NCBI GenBank assembly: GCA_029260765.1 | Contig: JAJDCP010000101.1 | Span: 87,958-151,957, forward strand | Reading direction: 5' to 3' | From: Planctomycetota bacterium | Lineage (GTDB): Bacteria > Planctomycetota > J058 > JAJDCP01 | Length of the DNA stretch: 64,000 nt | Part shown: positions 19,218 to 29,977 of the stretch, piece after piece | Position numbering within the stretch: position 1 is the first letter of the stretch | Layout of the letters: every line of letters begins with the position of its first letter | Made by a program: the position numbers and the translations under genes | Notes under the pieces: generated by a model | What the model saw: the letters and a program-made list of their open reading frames with translations, nothing else | What the model was told of the DNA's origin: nothing | Databases searched by the model: none

Positions 19218-22200
19218 TCAGGGCAGCAACTCCTGCCGCGCCAGCTCGAGCGCTGCGCGCACCGCTTGCAATTCCTCAGGCAGTGCGCCCTCGAGCTCTG
19301 CCATAGCGGTATCGAGCTCGGCGCCCGCGCCCTCTGGATCGCCTGCCCAGAGTAGATCCTCGGCGCTGCGCAAGCGCGCCTCCGCCAGCCGCACCCGCAC
19401 GCCAATCTCGGCCGGTTTCTCGGCCACGAGCAGCAGCCAGAGCTCGACTGCGGCGCGCTGCGCGCTTGTGGCCGCCGCAGGTCTCTTTGCCGAGCGGAGC
19501 ATCGCGGCCAGGTCGTTGGTGAGCAGGGCCAGGTCGCTACGCGCCCCAGGCAGCTGGTCCACGATGTCGTAGAGCTGTGCCTGGGCGGCCTCCAACAACG
19601 GGATCGCCTGGGCTAGCGCGCCGCTGCCCGCGGTCAGATAGGCCCGCTGCTGGAGATTCCACGCCCGCTCGCGCTGCAGCGCGGGAGGCGTTCCGAGGTC
19701 GGCGAGCTCCTCGAGCCAGCTCTGCCGCAGCTCGAGAAGGCGGAGCGCTTCACCGATTTGCTGGGTTTCGAGCAGCAGCTGGCAGATCCCGCGGGATGCG
19801 TCGACCAGCTGGAAGAGCGCAAAGCGGGCAGGGTCGGACTCGAGACCGAGCAGCTCGACCGTTGTGCCGCGGATCCCGAAAGAAGCCAGGGTCCGCACCA
19901 GCGACGCGCTCTGGGGGAGCAGCTCCTGCCAGAGCTCGAGCTCGAGCCTGCCCGCCTCTACGGCCGGCTCCCAGTCTCCCTGCGCGCTGCAGGTCAGGCG
20001 GCGATTTCCGAGCAGCATCGCGTGGTCGTGGATCAGCAGAACTGTGGGCGCGTGGCTCTCCAGCCCGGCTAGAATCTGCTCGATGGCCCCGAGATCGCCC
20101 AGCGCGCGGTCGAACTGGCCGAGCGCCCGCAGCTGTTGTTGGCGCAGCAAGAGCGCGCCCACCCGCTCACGCTGTTGGCGCACAGTTTCGGCATCAGCAT
20201 GAAGGCTGAGGTCGAGGGCCAGCAGCTCATCGAGGCTGGCCAGGGCCTCGCGCGTCTGCTCCCAGGCATGCTGCAACTGCGCCAGCAGCAACAGCTGCGT
20301 GGCCAGGTTTCGGCGCAAGCCTGTGTTCTGTGGATTCCGTCGGCAAGCCTCGCGCAGCAGACCCACCAACTGCTGCGAAGTGTCCGCGGCCTGGTCGTCC
20401 CGCCCGAGCTGCAGCAGCACCTCCACCCGTTGCTGCAGGCAGACAGACATCTTGCTGAGCAGAGTCAGGTTGTCCGGTTGCTGCCGCATCGGCACTTCCA
20501 ACAGTTCGATCGCCTGCAATTGAGGCTGCAACGCAGCCTCGACCCGATCCGTGGCACGCCACAGCTGGCTCTGCAGCAGCAAGGCCACGGCAAGCTCCCA
20601 ACAGCCTTCATGTTGGGTTGGCTGTTGGCCCCACAGACGTGTGCGCAGCGCCAGCAGCTCGGCCATCGTTGCCTCGACCTCGCCAAACAGCTCCAACTCG
20701 AGCCCGACAACCGCCCCACGCTCCAGGGCGATGCCCAGGTCGCGACGCAGGTTGGCGGAGGCCGTGTCGCCCGCCAGCAGTTGCCGCATCAGCTGGATTT
20801 GTTCGCGCTGCAGCGCGTGCGCCTCGGGAGCGCGTCCTCGCGCCGTCCAGACAATCCCCTGGGCATTCAACGCACGCGCGAGCGCGTGGCGGCTCTGCAG
20901 GAAATTGTCGCGGGCGACCAGCTGCCGGGCGCGCCGCACCCCAGCGTCGGCCAGCGACTCGCTCTGCTCCAGCTCTCCGAGCTCGTAGAGGACCATCGCA
21001 TGTTTCCAATCGGCCTGGCAGGCGAAGATCTCCAACCAGCGACGCATGCTGGCTTCGTCGCTCGGACCGCGGAGCGCAGCGGCGAAGCTCTTCCGCGCCT
21101 GGTCACCATGCTCTGCCGCTGCCTCAAGCCGCCCTTCGCTCGCCAGCAAGGTGGCGAGTTGCCCGTGTGCGTGCGCCAGCGTGCCCTGGAACCTGTCGAG
21201 CCCGCGGAGGTCCGGCGGCAACGCTTCGCACACAGCGATGATGCGGCGGTAGCTGGCCTCAGCCTCGCTATGGCGGGCGAGCATACGTTGGGCTTCGGCG
21301 CGGAACTGCAACAGCTCACACAGGCTGCTCAAGACCTGACGGTCCCGGCCCGGCAGGGCAGCCAGGATCCGGTGGCCCTGCGCGAGGTCTGCCAACACCC
21401 GCTCCGCATCACCCTCGGTCGTCAGCCTGATCTCTGCCAGCCTGATGATCGCCCGTGCGCGCCCCAGCCGCTCCTGTACACTGCCTCGCTCGGGGCTGGC
21501 CGCGAGCATCGATGCCCAGCCCTCACGGGCGTGCACCAGGATCTCTTCGGCCATTCTGCGCGCTTCAGCGCCTCCCGAGAACAGCAGTCGTTGGCTGAGG
21601 CGATTGCTCATCTCGTTGAGCGCGTCGATCGCGACCTGTTGGCGTTTCTCTGAGGCCCGCAAGGCTGCGGCCAGTTGGCCCTTGGCATCCTCGAGCTTGA
21701 CGTTGCTCTGGTCGACCATCTTGACGTGCCGTTCCATCAGCACCAGGACGGCCAGCAGGCTGCAGACCGCCAGGCTGGCCGCCGCGATCAAGCCGATCCG
21801 CAAGCTGCGGCGCTGACGCTGCGCGCGTGCGCGTGTCTGGTGGGCTTCGGCCACCTGGACCTTGAGCGCAGCCGCGCCGGGATCATCGGGGCGCAGGGCC
21901 GCTGCCTGTGCGGCGGCGAGCACCAGATCGCCCCACGCCAACGCGCACAGTGAAAATTCTCGGTGCGCCCGCGCGGCCCCTTCAGCTGCGTGGGGGTTTG
22001 CGGGCCAAAGCTGTTGGGCCTGTTGGAAGCCGGCAACGGCCTCGGAGAAGCCGGCGTAGATCTTGGGGCGTGCGGCTTCGTCAGGCTTGTCATCGGGCCC
22101 GTTGCTGCATGCCTGCAGGACCTGCAAGGCGTTTTGGCTCAGGACCAGGCTCTGGCGATGTTCGAGGTAGTCCCCCAACGCTGCCTGGAACGCAGCCACG

Positions 22201-23117
22201 GTCTGGTAGCGCTGCTCGGGCTCGTGCTGAAGAGCGCGCTCACAGATGGTCCGCAGCTCCGACGGCACCGAGTCCGGCAGGCTGGGGATGCGGCCCAACA
22301 CCGCGTCGAGCAGCAGATCGAAGAAGCTCTCGCCGTCATGCGGCGGACGGCCGCTGAGGATGCGGTAGAGAATGCCACCGAGCAGGTAGACGTCGGTCCA
22401 GGGCCCTACCGCTTCTCCGCGCCCTTCGGCCAACTCGGGAGCCATGTAGCTCGGTGTTCCGCAGGCGCCGTCGATGCTCGCACGTGGCCGCACGGCGTCG
22501 TCGTGCATCTCGACGGCGAGCCCCCAATCGACGAGTAGAACCTCTCCGAATGCACCAACCATTACGTTTGCAGGCTTGAGATCGTTGTGGATCACACCAC
22601 GGCTGTGGGCGAACGCCACCGCGTTGCAGACCTGAAGGAGGATCTGCAGATGGGCAGAGGTCTCTTCGCAAGAGCTCTCGAGAAGCTCTTGCCACGGGCG
22701 GCCGTCGACCAGCTTCATCGCCAGACAGAGGGTCCCCTCGGTCGTAGTGCTGAGGTCGTAGATCGGCACGATGTTCGGGTGCTCGAGGCGTCCGTTGATC
22801 TGGCCTTCCGCCACGAACAGTTTGCGGGCTTCGCTGGACTGTTTCTTGCCGTGCAGGGTCTTCAAGGCCACTTCCCGCTCGAGCCTGCGTTGGTGTGCCC
22901 GGTAGACGACGCCCATGCCGCCCGAGCCGATGGCCTCGTGGCATTGGAAGCTCGACGGGTCGGCAGGGATCGCGAGATCCGTCGAGGGAGCCGACAAAGC
23001 GGCGCCGCCGCGCAGCCAGCCCACGGGCCGGTAGGTCACCTCTGCCTTCATGGTGTCCCACTCGGCTTCGTTGGGGTGGTGGACCGACCAGAGCCTCTTC
23101 AAGGCCTCTTCATCCAA
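19218..23117 (-). CDS. Giant Ser/Thr protein kinase with HND loop (paralogue of the 14018-18013 gene)
   Basis: 1,299 residues. Kinase domain at about 57-320: GSGGMG 64-69, Lys86, HNDLK 177-181, DWG 197-199, then GTPSYMAPE in the activation segment. A membrane span (about 440-460) separates the kinase from a roughly 830-residue helical, TPR-like tail full of Leu/Ala/Gln/Glu repeats. The order and size of the parts match the neighbouring kinase at 14018-18013, and both use Asn in the HRD motif and Trp in DFG. They are probably an old tandem duplication. The TTG at 23117 is chosen because GGAGG lies seven bases upstream; a GTG at 23150 is the alternative. Confidence 0.85.
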   Translation of the reverse strand: MDEEALKRLWSVHHPNEAEWDTMKAEVTYRPVGWLRGGAALSAPSTDLAIPADPSSFQCHEAIGSGGMGVVYRAHQRRLEREVALKTLHGKKQSSEARKLFVAEGQINGRLEHPNIVPIYDLSTTTEGTLCLAMKLVDGRPWQELLESSCEETSAHLQILLQVCNAVAFAHSRGVIHNDLKPANVMVGAFGEVLLVDWGLAVEMHDDAVRPRASIDGACGTPSYMAPELAEGRGEAVGPWTDVYLLGGILYRILSGRPPHDGESFFDLLLDAVLGRIPSLPDSVPSELRTICERALQHEPEQRYQTVAAFQAALGDYLEHRQSLVLSQNALQVLQACSNGPDDKPDEAARPKIYAGFSEAVAGFQQAQQLWPANPHAAEGAARAHREFSLCALAWGDLVLAAAQAAALRPDDPGAAALKVQVAEAHQTRARAQRQRRSLRIGLIAAASLAVCSLLAVLVLMERHVKMVDQSNVKLEDAKGQLAAALRASEKRQQVAIDALNEMSNRLSQRLLFSGGAEARRMAEEILVHAREGWASMLAASPERGSVQERLGRARAIIRLAEIRLTTEGDAERVLADLAQGHRILAALPGRDRQVLSSLCELLQFRAEAQRMLARHSEAEASYRRIIAVCEALPPDLRGLDRFQGTLAHAHGQLATLLASEGRLEAAAEHGDQARKSFAAALRGPSDEASMRRWLEIFACQADWKHAMVLYELGELEQSESLADAGVRRARQLVARDNFLQSRHALARALNAQGIVWTARGRAPEAHALQREQIQLMRQLLAGDTASANLRRDLGIALERGAVVGLELELFGEVEATMAELLALRTRLWGQQPTQHEGCWELAVALLLQSQLWRATDRVEAALQPQLQAIELLEVPMRQQPDNLTLLSKMSVCLQQRVEVLLQLGRDDQAADTSQQLVGLLREACRRNPQNTGLRRNLATQLLLLAQLQHAWEQTREALASLDELLALDLSLHADAETVRQQRERVGALLLRQQQLRALGQFDRALGDLGAIEQILAGLESHAPTVLLIHDHAMLLGNRRLTCSAQGDWEPAVEAGRLELELWQELLPQSASLVRTLASFGIRGTTVELLGLESDPARFALFQLVDASRGICQLLLETQQIGEALRLLELRQSWLEELADLGTPPALQRERAWNLQQRAYLTAGSGALAQAIPLLEAAQAQLYDIVDQLPGARSDLALLTNDLAAMLRSAKRPAAATSAQRAAVELWLLLVAEKPAEIGVRVRLAEARLRSAEDLLWAGDPEGAGAELDTAMAELEGALPEELQAVRAALELARQELLP

Positions 23118-23124
23118 CGACCTG

Positions 23125-23129
23125 CCTCC
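23125..23129 (-). promoter_or_regulatory. GGAGG ribosome binding site before a TTG start
   Basis: GGAGG on the minus strand, seven bases upstream of TTG at 23117; used to choose the start of the second HND-type kinase. Confidence 0.6.
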
Positions 23130-23285
23130 GATCTGAGGAGCAATCCCCACCCAGGCACACTATCAGGTCGTCAGGGGATTTCAACCGGCTGGCCGGGCAC
23201 ACAGACGGCCCGTTCGGCATGTCCCGGGTGCACACACGGCGCAGCTCGGCTAAGCTTGGAAGGACCTGAGTTACGGAGGCCCGCC

Positions 23286-23811
23286 ATCGACAGCGAGATC
23301 CTGATCGACGCTTGGCGGAGGTCTCTGGGAGAAGATGCCGACTTCGCGACCTTGCCTCCCGAAGCCACCTACCGGATCGACCTGCGGGCACCTGAAACCC
23401 CGGAGCCGGAGCGGGGCCGGACGGTCGCCGAGAACTTCCAGGCGCTGGTCAGCATCGGCAAGGGCGGCATGGGAGAGGTCTACCGCGCCCTGCAACACAG
23501 CCTGCGCCGCGAAGTGGCCGTCAAGCGCCTGCGCGACCAGGGGGGGCGACGCCCGCGCCCAGGTCTATGCCCGGCGCCAGTTTCTGGCCGAGGCCCTCAC
23601 TCACGGCCAGTTGCAGCATCCGAACATCGTGCCCGTCCACGAGCTCGTCGATGACGGTCTGGGCCGCCCGCTGCTCGGCATGAAATTCGTGGGAGGGCAG
23701 ACCTCGAGAGCCAACGCAAGGGAAGTCTGCCGTCCGCTGCGAGGCCCGACACCGGGACGGCTTCAGGCCTTGGCGATCCGCGAGAAGACGTGCCCCCGCG
23801 AGCAGGGCTGA
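23286..23811 (+). pseudogene. Frameshifted, truncated Ser/Thr kinase N-terminus
   Basis: The first part reads VSIGKGGMGEVYRALQ and VAVKRLRD, a clear kinase glycine loop and Lys. After a run of seven G (23540-23546) the kinase continues in another frame: ARRQFLAEALTHGQLQHPNI, then PVHELV and LGMKFVGG. A one-base indel in the G run restores the family sequence. After that point the HRD and DFG regions are missing and the frame degenerates. A GGAGG at 23275-23279 lies six bases before an ATC where ATG is expected, so the start codon may also be lost. It is divergent from the intact kinase at 19218-23117 and was probably a third copy. Confidence 0.8.
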
Positions 23812-23825
23812 GCCCAGCACAGCCA

Positions 23826-23847
23826 ACGCCCGCCGAACGGCGGGCGT
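23826..23847. terminator. Nine-base-pair GC-rich hairpin between convergent genes
   Basis: ACGCCCGCC, a GAAC loop and GGCGGGCGT form a perfect nine-pair stem between the kinase remnant and the convergent low-complexity gene. No T-run follows on either strand, so it could be a factor-assisted terminator or only a hairpin. Confidence 0.4.
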
Positions 23848-23874
23848 GGGCTTCACTGGCGAGAGCAGCCAGGA

Positions 23875-24909
<1,035 letters not shown>

Positions 24910-24951
24910 GTTGCAACGTCTCCCCGTGCAGGCCCGACTGTTGTCCGCGGA

Positions 24952-27900
24952 CTACAGAAGCTTCTTGAGTCCATCGATGCCCTTCTTGCCCACATTCGTG
25001 ATGGTGTCCGCCGAGATCTCGGGTTTCTTGACGACATCCCCCGCGATGCCCGCGATGGTCTTGCCCACTGTGCCGAGATTTCCGGGCAGTTTCTCGACGA
25101 GCTTGCCGCCCTCAGAGACCAGGTCGACTCCTCCGGGAAGGGCCAGGCCACCTTTCTTGGCAGCCTTCTCCTGGGCCCCGCCGGCGATCTTCGTGCCGGA
25201 CTTGAGCGCGGAACCGGCCTTACCGAGGGCGCCCAGGGCCCCGTCGTCGTCCTCAGCCGATCCGGCGAGGGCTCCGGCGAACTCGAAGTCGTTCGGGTGC
25301 CTGTTCAGGTAGTTCTCGAGCTCGAGGGGGCTGGTATCCCGTGCGTCCAGCCGGATGCCCGCAGCTTCACGTCCCTGGAAACAGTAGGTCACCATTTCAG
25401 AGCACATCATCGCGTCGGCGGGCAACTCGCGCGCCACGATCTCCGCGTGACGCTTCTTCGCTTTGCCGCCGTAGTTGCTATCGCGCTCGCTCTTCAGGCA
25501 GCGCTTCGATGTGTAGCCGACCTCTTCCCCGGCCAACCAGCGGGCAACCTCAACAGCCGACGCGGCCTCTTCGGGGTCTTTGGGCCGCCAGACGATCAGG
25601 TCTGCGTCGGGCACCCTGCTCTCGACAATCCCGTCTTTGTCGCGATCGGACGTGATGATCCGGCCATCTCCTACGAACAGCATCGCCTGGACCGAGCAAT
25701 CCGAGCCGCGACTTTCCTTGAAGGCGCGCTGCGCAAGCTTGATGGGGTGCTTGCCGTGGTAGTCTTTCTCGATCAGGATGTCGCCCGATTCCAGCTCGTC
25801 GGGTTCGATCTTTTCGAGCCGCTTGAACCACTTCCTCTCTTTGGAATCCTTGTTGGGCGGATTCAGCTTACTGCCCTTGGGAATCATCTCTGGATCGTCA
25901 TCGTCATCGTCGTCGTCAGGTTTCTTCGCGGCATCAGGCTTGGGGGCCTGCTTCGCGATGCCGGCCTGGGCGGCGTCAGCAGCCGGAGCGCCTCCCGCTG
26001 CTGCAGCACCCGCTGCTGCAGCACCCGCCAGTGCAGCCCCAGCACCTGGAGCGCCTGCGGCCGCTGCAGCACCCGCCGCCGGAGCACCCGCAGCACCTGC
26101 GGCGGCAGTACCTGCGGCGGCAACACCTGCGGCCGGCGCTGCAGCAGCGCCTGCGCCTGCGGGTGCCTGTCCCGCGGCTTTGTCGGCCAGCTTGGCTGCC
26201 TTGTCGAGCAGGCCTTCGCCCTTGGGGGCGGGAGCAGGCGCCACTTCCTGCTTGGCTTCTTCGCCGGGCTTCTGCGAGGTCGTTTTGACGATACCGTCTT
26301 TGCCGTGCTCTTCGATGATCACCGTGCCGTCTGGGCGTTTCTCGATCAAGCGGCCGCTGCCGTCGGGGTTGTGTTCTTCGACGAAGCGTGTGCCATCCGG
26401 CTCGACCACTTCGCTCTGGCTGGTGCCGTCAGGCAGCTTGACGGTCTTCATCTCGACGCCGTCGTCGGTCTTCGCCGAGATCTTCTCCTCGCCGTCGGGA
26501 CCGACGGTCTCCTGCACCCGCGAGCCATCCGCCAGGTTCGTGGTCTTGAGCGGGCCATCGGGGGTCTGTACCTCAGCCGTGATGGTGCCGTCTTCGGCTT
26601 CCTCAAGAGTTGTGCCGGGGTCCAGCTCGGGTTGGGTGGCGTCCGGAGACTTCTTCAGCTCTTCGGGCGTATCCTCTTTGACCTTGGTGCCCTGCTTGGC
26701 CGACTCCGGCGCTTTGGGCAGCTTGGCCTGGACCGGATACGACCAGGCATCGCCCATGCCTTCGGGGGCCAGTCCGCCCTTGCGCAGAGGCTTGAGGCTG
26801 AAGATCTCGACCAGGAACTCCCCCTCGATCGGCTCAAGCTCTTCCTCGTTCAGGACTACTTTCTTCGCCGGTGCGGCACTGTAGACCCCATCCGCGCTCT
26901 TCGGACCCATGCCGAACAACATGATGGTCTCGAGCCCGCCTGAGGCCCCCGACAACAGCCCGAGCATCGCATCGCGGCGGTCGAAGAAGCGGTACAGCAG
27001 TACGTGCTGGCCCTCGAGCTTCGCGCGCATGTCCCACAGCTCAACCGGCGTGAACTGACCCGTGGCTGGATCTCCATAGCGTCGCCACGGGTGCTCGTTG
27101 GGCTCGAGTGAACCACCGAAACGCAGCTCGAAGGCCGCCTCGTAGGCCGCCAAGACCGCGCGAGGGCCCTCCAGAGCCAGCTCGGCATCGAACTTCTCGT
27201 TCTGGTTGGTGTACATCGCCAGGAAGAGGTTCGCCAGGCTGTCTGGGAAGACCGAAAGTCCGCGCTTACGGCCCTCAGCCACCGGCCAGGTCTCGCCTCC
27301 GTCGGTCAGTTTCCAGCCCAGATGCGGCACGAATGCGCCCTTGCCTGGACCGTACACTGCCTCGCCGTCTTCAACAGCCGTGCAGAGGGCCTGCCATTTT
27401 TCGAGCCCCGTCTTGGGCGCGTTCCCCGGAGGCATGGCCTTCGACGGCGGCCGCGCGGGCCTGACCGGCCCTTGTCCCCACAGATTGTAGGCCGTGTCCA
27501 TGGCGATGAGCGTCGGCCAGTCGACCTGTCCATGAGCTTCGATGGAGCCGCTGAAAGCCGGGTAGCGGATACTGACCAGAGGGCGCGCGTCTTCTTGGAA
27601 CGCCTGCACCGCCGCCTTCAGCTTGGGCCCGTAGTCGCCGTCGAGGGCGCCCGCGTCGTATCCGAGCTGTCCCAGGGTGCGGGCGATGGCGAGGGCGGCG
27701 TCTTTCGGAGCGCCCTCTCCCACAGGTTGGGCGTCGGGGTTGTAGGACAGCTGATTCAGCAGGGTGATTTCTTTCAGGTGCGCCGAGTGCAAGAACTCCT
27801 GCACCTGGATGCGCGCCTTGCGGCCGGGCAGGATCGGCACATTGCCGATGCGGCTCTTCAGCTCGAGCCGTTGCCGGCTACCGATCTCGGGCAAGGGCGG

Positions 27901-28800
27901 CAGGTCCTGGTCACCACGCGCCCACGCCACCAGGAACAGTGGATGGTAGGCGTACCAACCCGGCCTGTGGCGCAGCTCGAGGGGCCAATGACGCCCCAGC
28001 CCCGGTACTTTGACGCGCCGGAAATGCTGCGCCTCCGGGTAGCTTCCCAGTTGGCCGAAGGTCCCCTCGGGGGCGAGCTCACGGCCTCCGAGCCGCGTGC
28101 GCGAGATCACCGCCAGATGGAGGTGAGGGAAGGGGCCGTGCTGCCCGATCTTCCCGATCACCTGGTGGGCGCTGACCTCTTGGCCTTTCTCGACGCTCAT
28201 GGCGCCCAGGTGCAGGTACAGCGCGTAGACCTCGGCATCACCGAGCGGATGCCGGATCACGATATGGTTGTCCGAACAAGGCTCTTGGTGCATCGGCGGT
28301 ACGTAATTGCCGCTCACGCGCGAGACGACTGTGCCACGAGCGATCGCATGGACCTCGATGGTGTCGGCGATGCTCGGGGCGTCGGGCTTCAGCCGCGCAA
28401 GTCCCAGGTCGACGGCGCCGTGCCAGGCACCGGAAGTATAGACCGGGAACTGGCCCGAGTCCTTGCGGTTCCAGGCAAGCAGAACCTCGAGGTCGTCATC
28501 TTCCTCGGGGTCGATGCCCAGTCGGCCGACTCCCTTGTCACCGGCGACTTCGGCCAGGGCGTCAAGGAGCTCGGAGGCTACCAGCGGCATCTTCCAGATG
28601 TCGTTGTCCGGCGGCGGCTCAGGCTCGGGTGAGGGCGCAGCTGGCTTGATCTCGACAGGCGCGGCATGGTCGCGCACCTGCGGCAACGGGCCGGGATCGA
28701 CCTTGCCGTCAGGGCTTAGCTTTGCCGCAGGGGCATCATCCGCAAAGGCCTTGCCGTCAGGAGCTTTGCGGGGCAGTTCCAACTTGTCGGCTTCGAGCAC
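24952..28800 (-). CDS. Multidomain envelope protein: LytM peptidase, peptidoglycan-binding and papain-like domains
   Basis: 1,282 residues. An M23/LytM region lies at about 115-235: HGAVD at 127-131 gives the H-x3-D zinc motif and HLHL at 226-229 the H-x-H motif, so both zinc sites are present. At about 370-430 is a PG_binding_1-like stretch (LGQLGYDAGALDGDYG). A Thr/Asp/Gly-rich region (residues 700-850) has PDG-type repeats, followed by about 80 residues of Ala/Gly/Pro linker and a poly-Asp stretch. From about residue 1000 a permuted-papain/YiiX-like domain begins with GDILIEK and has the active-site-type Cys in MMCSEMVTYCF (about 1133). The GTG at 28800 is the only start after an upstream stop; see the finding on a possible 5' frameshift. 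It likely cuts or remodels cell-wall peptides. Confidence 0.75.
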   Translation of the reverse strand: MLEADKLELPRKAPDGKAFADDAPAAKLSPDGKVDPGPLPQVRDHAAPVEIKPAAPSPEPEPPPDNDIWKMPLVASELLDALAEVAGDKGVGRLGIDPEEDDDLEVLLAWNRKDSGQFPVYTSGAWHGAVDLGLARLKPDAPSIADTIEVHAIARGTVVSRVSGNYVPPMHQEPCSDNHIVIRHPLGDAEVYALYLHLGAMSVEKGQEVSAHQVIGKIGQHGPFPHLHLAVISRTRLGGRELAPEGTFGQLGSYPEAQHFRRVKVPGLGRHWPLELRHRPGWYAYHPLFLVAWARGDQDLPPLPEIGSRQRLELKSRIGNVPILPGRKARIQVQEFLHSAHLKEITLLNQLSYNPDAQPVGEGAPKDAALAIARTLGQLGYDAGALDGDYGPKLKAAVQAFQEDARPLVSIRYPAFSGSIEAHGQVDWPTLIAMDTAYNLWGQGPVRPARPPSKAMPPGNAPKTGLEKWQALCTAVEDGEAVYGPGKGAFVPHLGWKLTDGGETWPVAEGRKRGLSVFPDSLANLFLAMYTNQNEKFDAELALEGPRAVLAAYEAAFELRFGGSLEPNEHPWRRYGDPATGQFTPVELWDMRAKLEGQHVLLYRFFDRRDAMLGLLSGASGGLETIMLFGMGPKSADGVYSAAPAKKVVLNEEELEPIEGEFLVEIFSLKPLRKGGLAPEGMGDAWSYPVQAKLPKAPESAKQGTKVKEDTPEELKKSPDATQPELDPGTTLEEAEDGTITAEVQTPDGPLKTTNLADGSRVQETVGPDGEEKISAKTDDGVEMKTVKLPDGTSQSEVVEPDGTRFVEEHNPDGSGRLIEKRPDGTVIIEEHGKDGIVKTTSQKPGEEAKQEVAPAPAPKGEGLLDKAAKLADKAAGQAPAGAGAAAAPAAGVAAAGTAAAGAAGAPAAGAAAAAGAPGAGAALAGAAAAGAAAAGGAPAADAAQAGIAKQAPKPDAAKKPDDDDDDDDPEMIPKGSKLNPPNKDSKERKWFKRLEKIEPDELESGDILIEKDYHGKHPIKLAQRAFKESRGSDCSVQAMLFVGDGRIITSDRDKDGIVESRVPDADLIVWRPKDPEEAASAVEVARWLAGEEVGYTSKRCLKSERDSNYGGKAKKRHAEIVARELPADAMMCSEMVTYCFQGREAAGIRLDARDTSPLELENYLNRHPNDFEFAGALAGSAEDDDGALGALGKAGSALKSGTKIAGGAQEKAAKKGGLALPGGVDLVSEGGKLVEKLPGNLGTVGKTIAGIAGDVVKKPEISADTITNVGKKGIDGLKKLL

Positions 28801-28907
28801 GGTTCACCGTCGGGGGATGGCTTCATCGTGTTATTGTAGCGACAGAATCGTGCAGAACCCGCTCGATTCCAATCCGGTGCCTGGGGTTGTCGATCGCGGC
28901 CAGGGGA

Positions 28908-29975
28908 TCAGTCGAATTCTGGCAGCTGCACCGCTTCGCCCAGGCCGGCCCTGAGCTCGGCGAAGGCCGCCCAGGCTTGATGGCTGGCAGCATCTTGCGG
29001 AAAGAAACCCAACGAGTGCCAGGCCAGCTCACGAACCACCCAGTCCTCATCCGTGTCGGCCACCGTCGCCGTGAGCGCCGCCCGCCCCGCAGCATTCTTG
29101 ACCGGTGACTGGCCCAGGGCAAATGCCGCCCCGGCGCGCACATCCACCGAGCTGTCGGCCAATCCGGCGACCACAGGCTCGAGATCGGCGCTCTCGGCCG
29201 ACCAACGGGCCAAGGAGATCAGGCCGCGGCGGCGCAGTTCCGCCTCGCTGTGGCTGACCAGCGGCTTCAGGGCGGCCCGCACCTGCCCGGCGTGGGCCGG
29301 CGCGACTACGGCAGGATGCAGGGCGTACAGAGCCGAAGCCAGAACATCGCTGCGCTGTTCCGTGCGCAGGATGTCGATGATTCCCTGACGGGTGTCGGGG
29401 TTGTCGATGTCCAAGCGGTCGAGCAACTCGAGGCCGAGCAGTTTCTGATCGAGGTTGCCGCTGCGGGCCATCGCCAGCGCACGTGCTTCGATCTCATAGT
29501 CGGAGATCATGCCGAGCACGGCGGCCAATTCGGCGCCGCGTTCACTGCCCGCATGCTGCTCGAGCTCGCGAAGGGCCCACTCCAGAGCCTGGGGGTCGTT
29601 CTGAAGTTGCGTCAGCAGCTTCGCCTGGGCAAAGGCGCGCAGCTCTTCGTCTTCGTCGCCCTCGAGACTGCCGAGGGCGTCCAGGGCCTGCGCAGCCAGG
29701 CGTTCGCCCGATCCGCCAGCAGCGACTTCTCCGGGCTCTGAGGTCAAAGGAGCGTGTTCGTCGCTCCCGCCTCCGTGGCTGACGAAGTCCTCAGCCCGTT
29801 GCTGCCAGCGCTGCGCATCGGCCTGCAGCTTCGCGCGCAGCATCTCCACTTCTTGCCGCAGGCGGGGGCTCTCGACGCCAGCCGCCTCGGGTTGCAGTGC
29901 GCTGCCGATGAACCAGCCCAACCCGACGCCGAACAGAGTCCCCAGCGTCACGAACAGCCAGGCTTGGCGGGCCAT
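28908..29975 (-). CDS. Membrane-anchored HEAT-repeat-like protein
   Basis: 355 residues from ATG 29975. A transmembrane segment at about 4-25 is followed by a coiled-coil stretch (RLRQEVEMLRAKLQADAQRW), an acidic/Gly-rich hinge, and then five or more HEAT-like helical repeats to the C-terminus, for example SVDVRAGAAFALGQSPV and DTDEDWVVRELAWHSLGFF. Such repeats serve as a protein-binding scaffold. The start codon lies two bases after the TGA of the SH3 gene upstream, so the two are tightly coupled. I place it with the peptidoglycan-related genes on either side, as a likely membrane scaffold for them (inference). Confidence 0.75.
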   Translation of the reverse strand: MARQAWLFVTLGTLFGVGLGWFIGSALQPEAAGVESPRLRQEVEMLRAKLQADAQRWQQRAEDFVSHGGGSDEHAPLTSEPGEVAAGGSGERLAAQALDALGSLEGDEDEELRAFAQAKLLTQLQNDPQALEWALRELEQHAGSERGAELAAVLGMISDYEIEARALAMARSGNLDQKLLGLELLDRLDIDNPDTRQGIIDILRTEQRSDVLASALYALHPAVVAPAHAGQVRAALKPLVSHSEAELRRRGLISLARWSAESADLEPVVAGLADSSVDVRAGAAFALGQSPVKNAAGRAALTATVADTDEDWVVRELAWHSLGFFPQDAASHQAWAAFAELRAGLGEAVQLPEFD

Positions 29976-29977
29976 TC

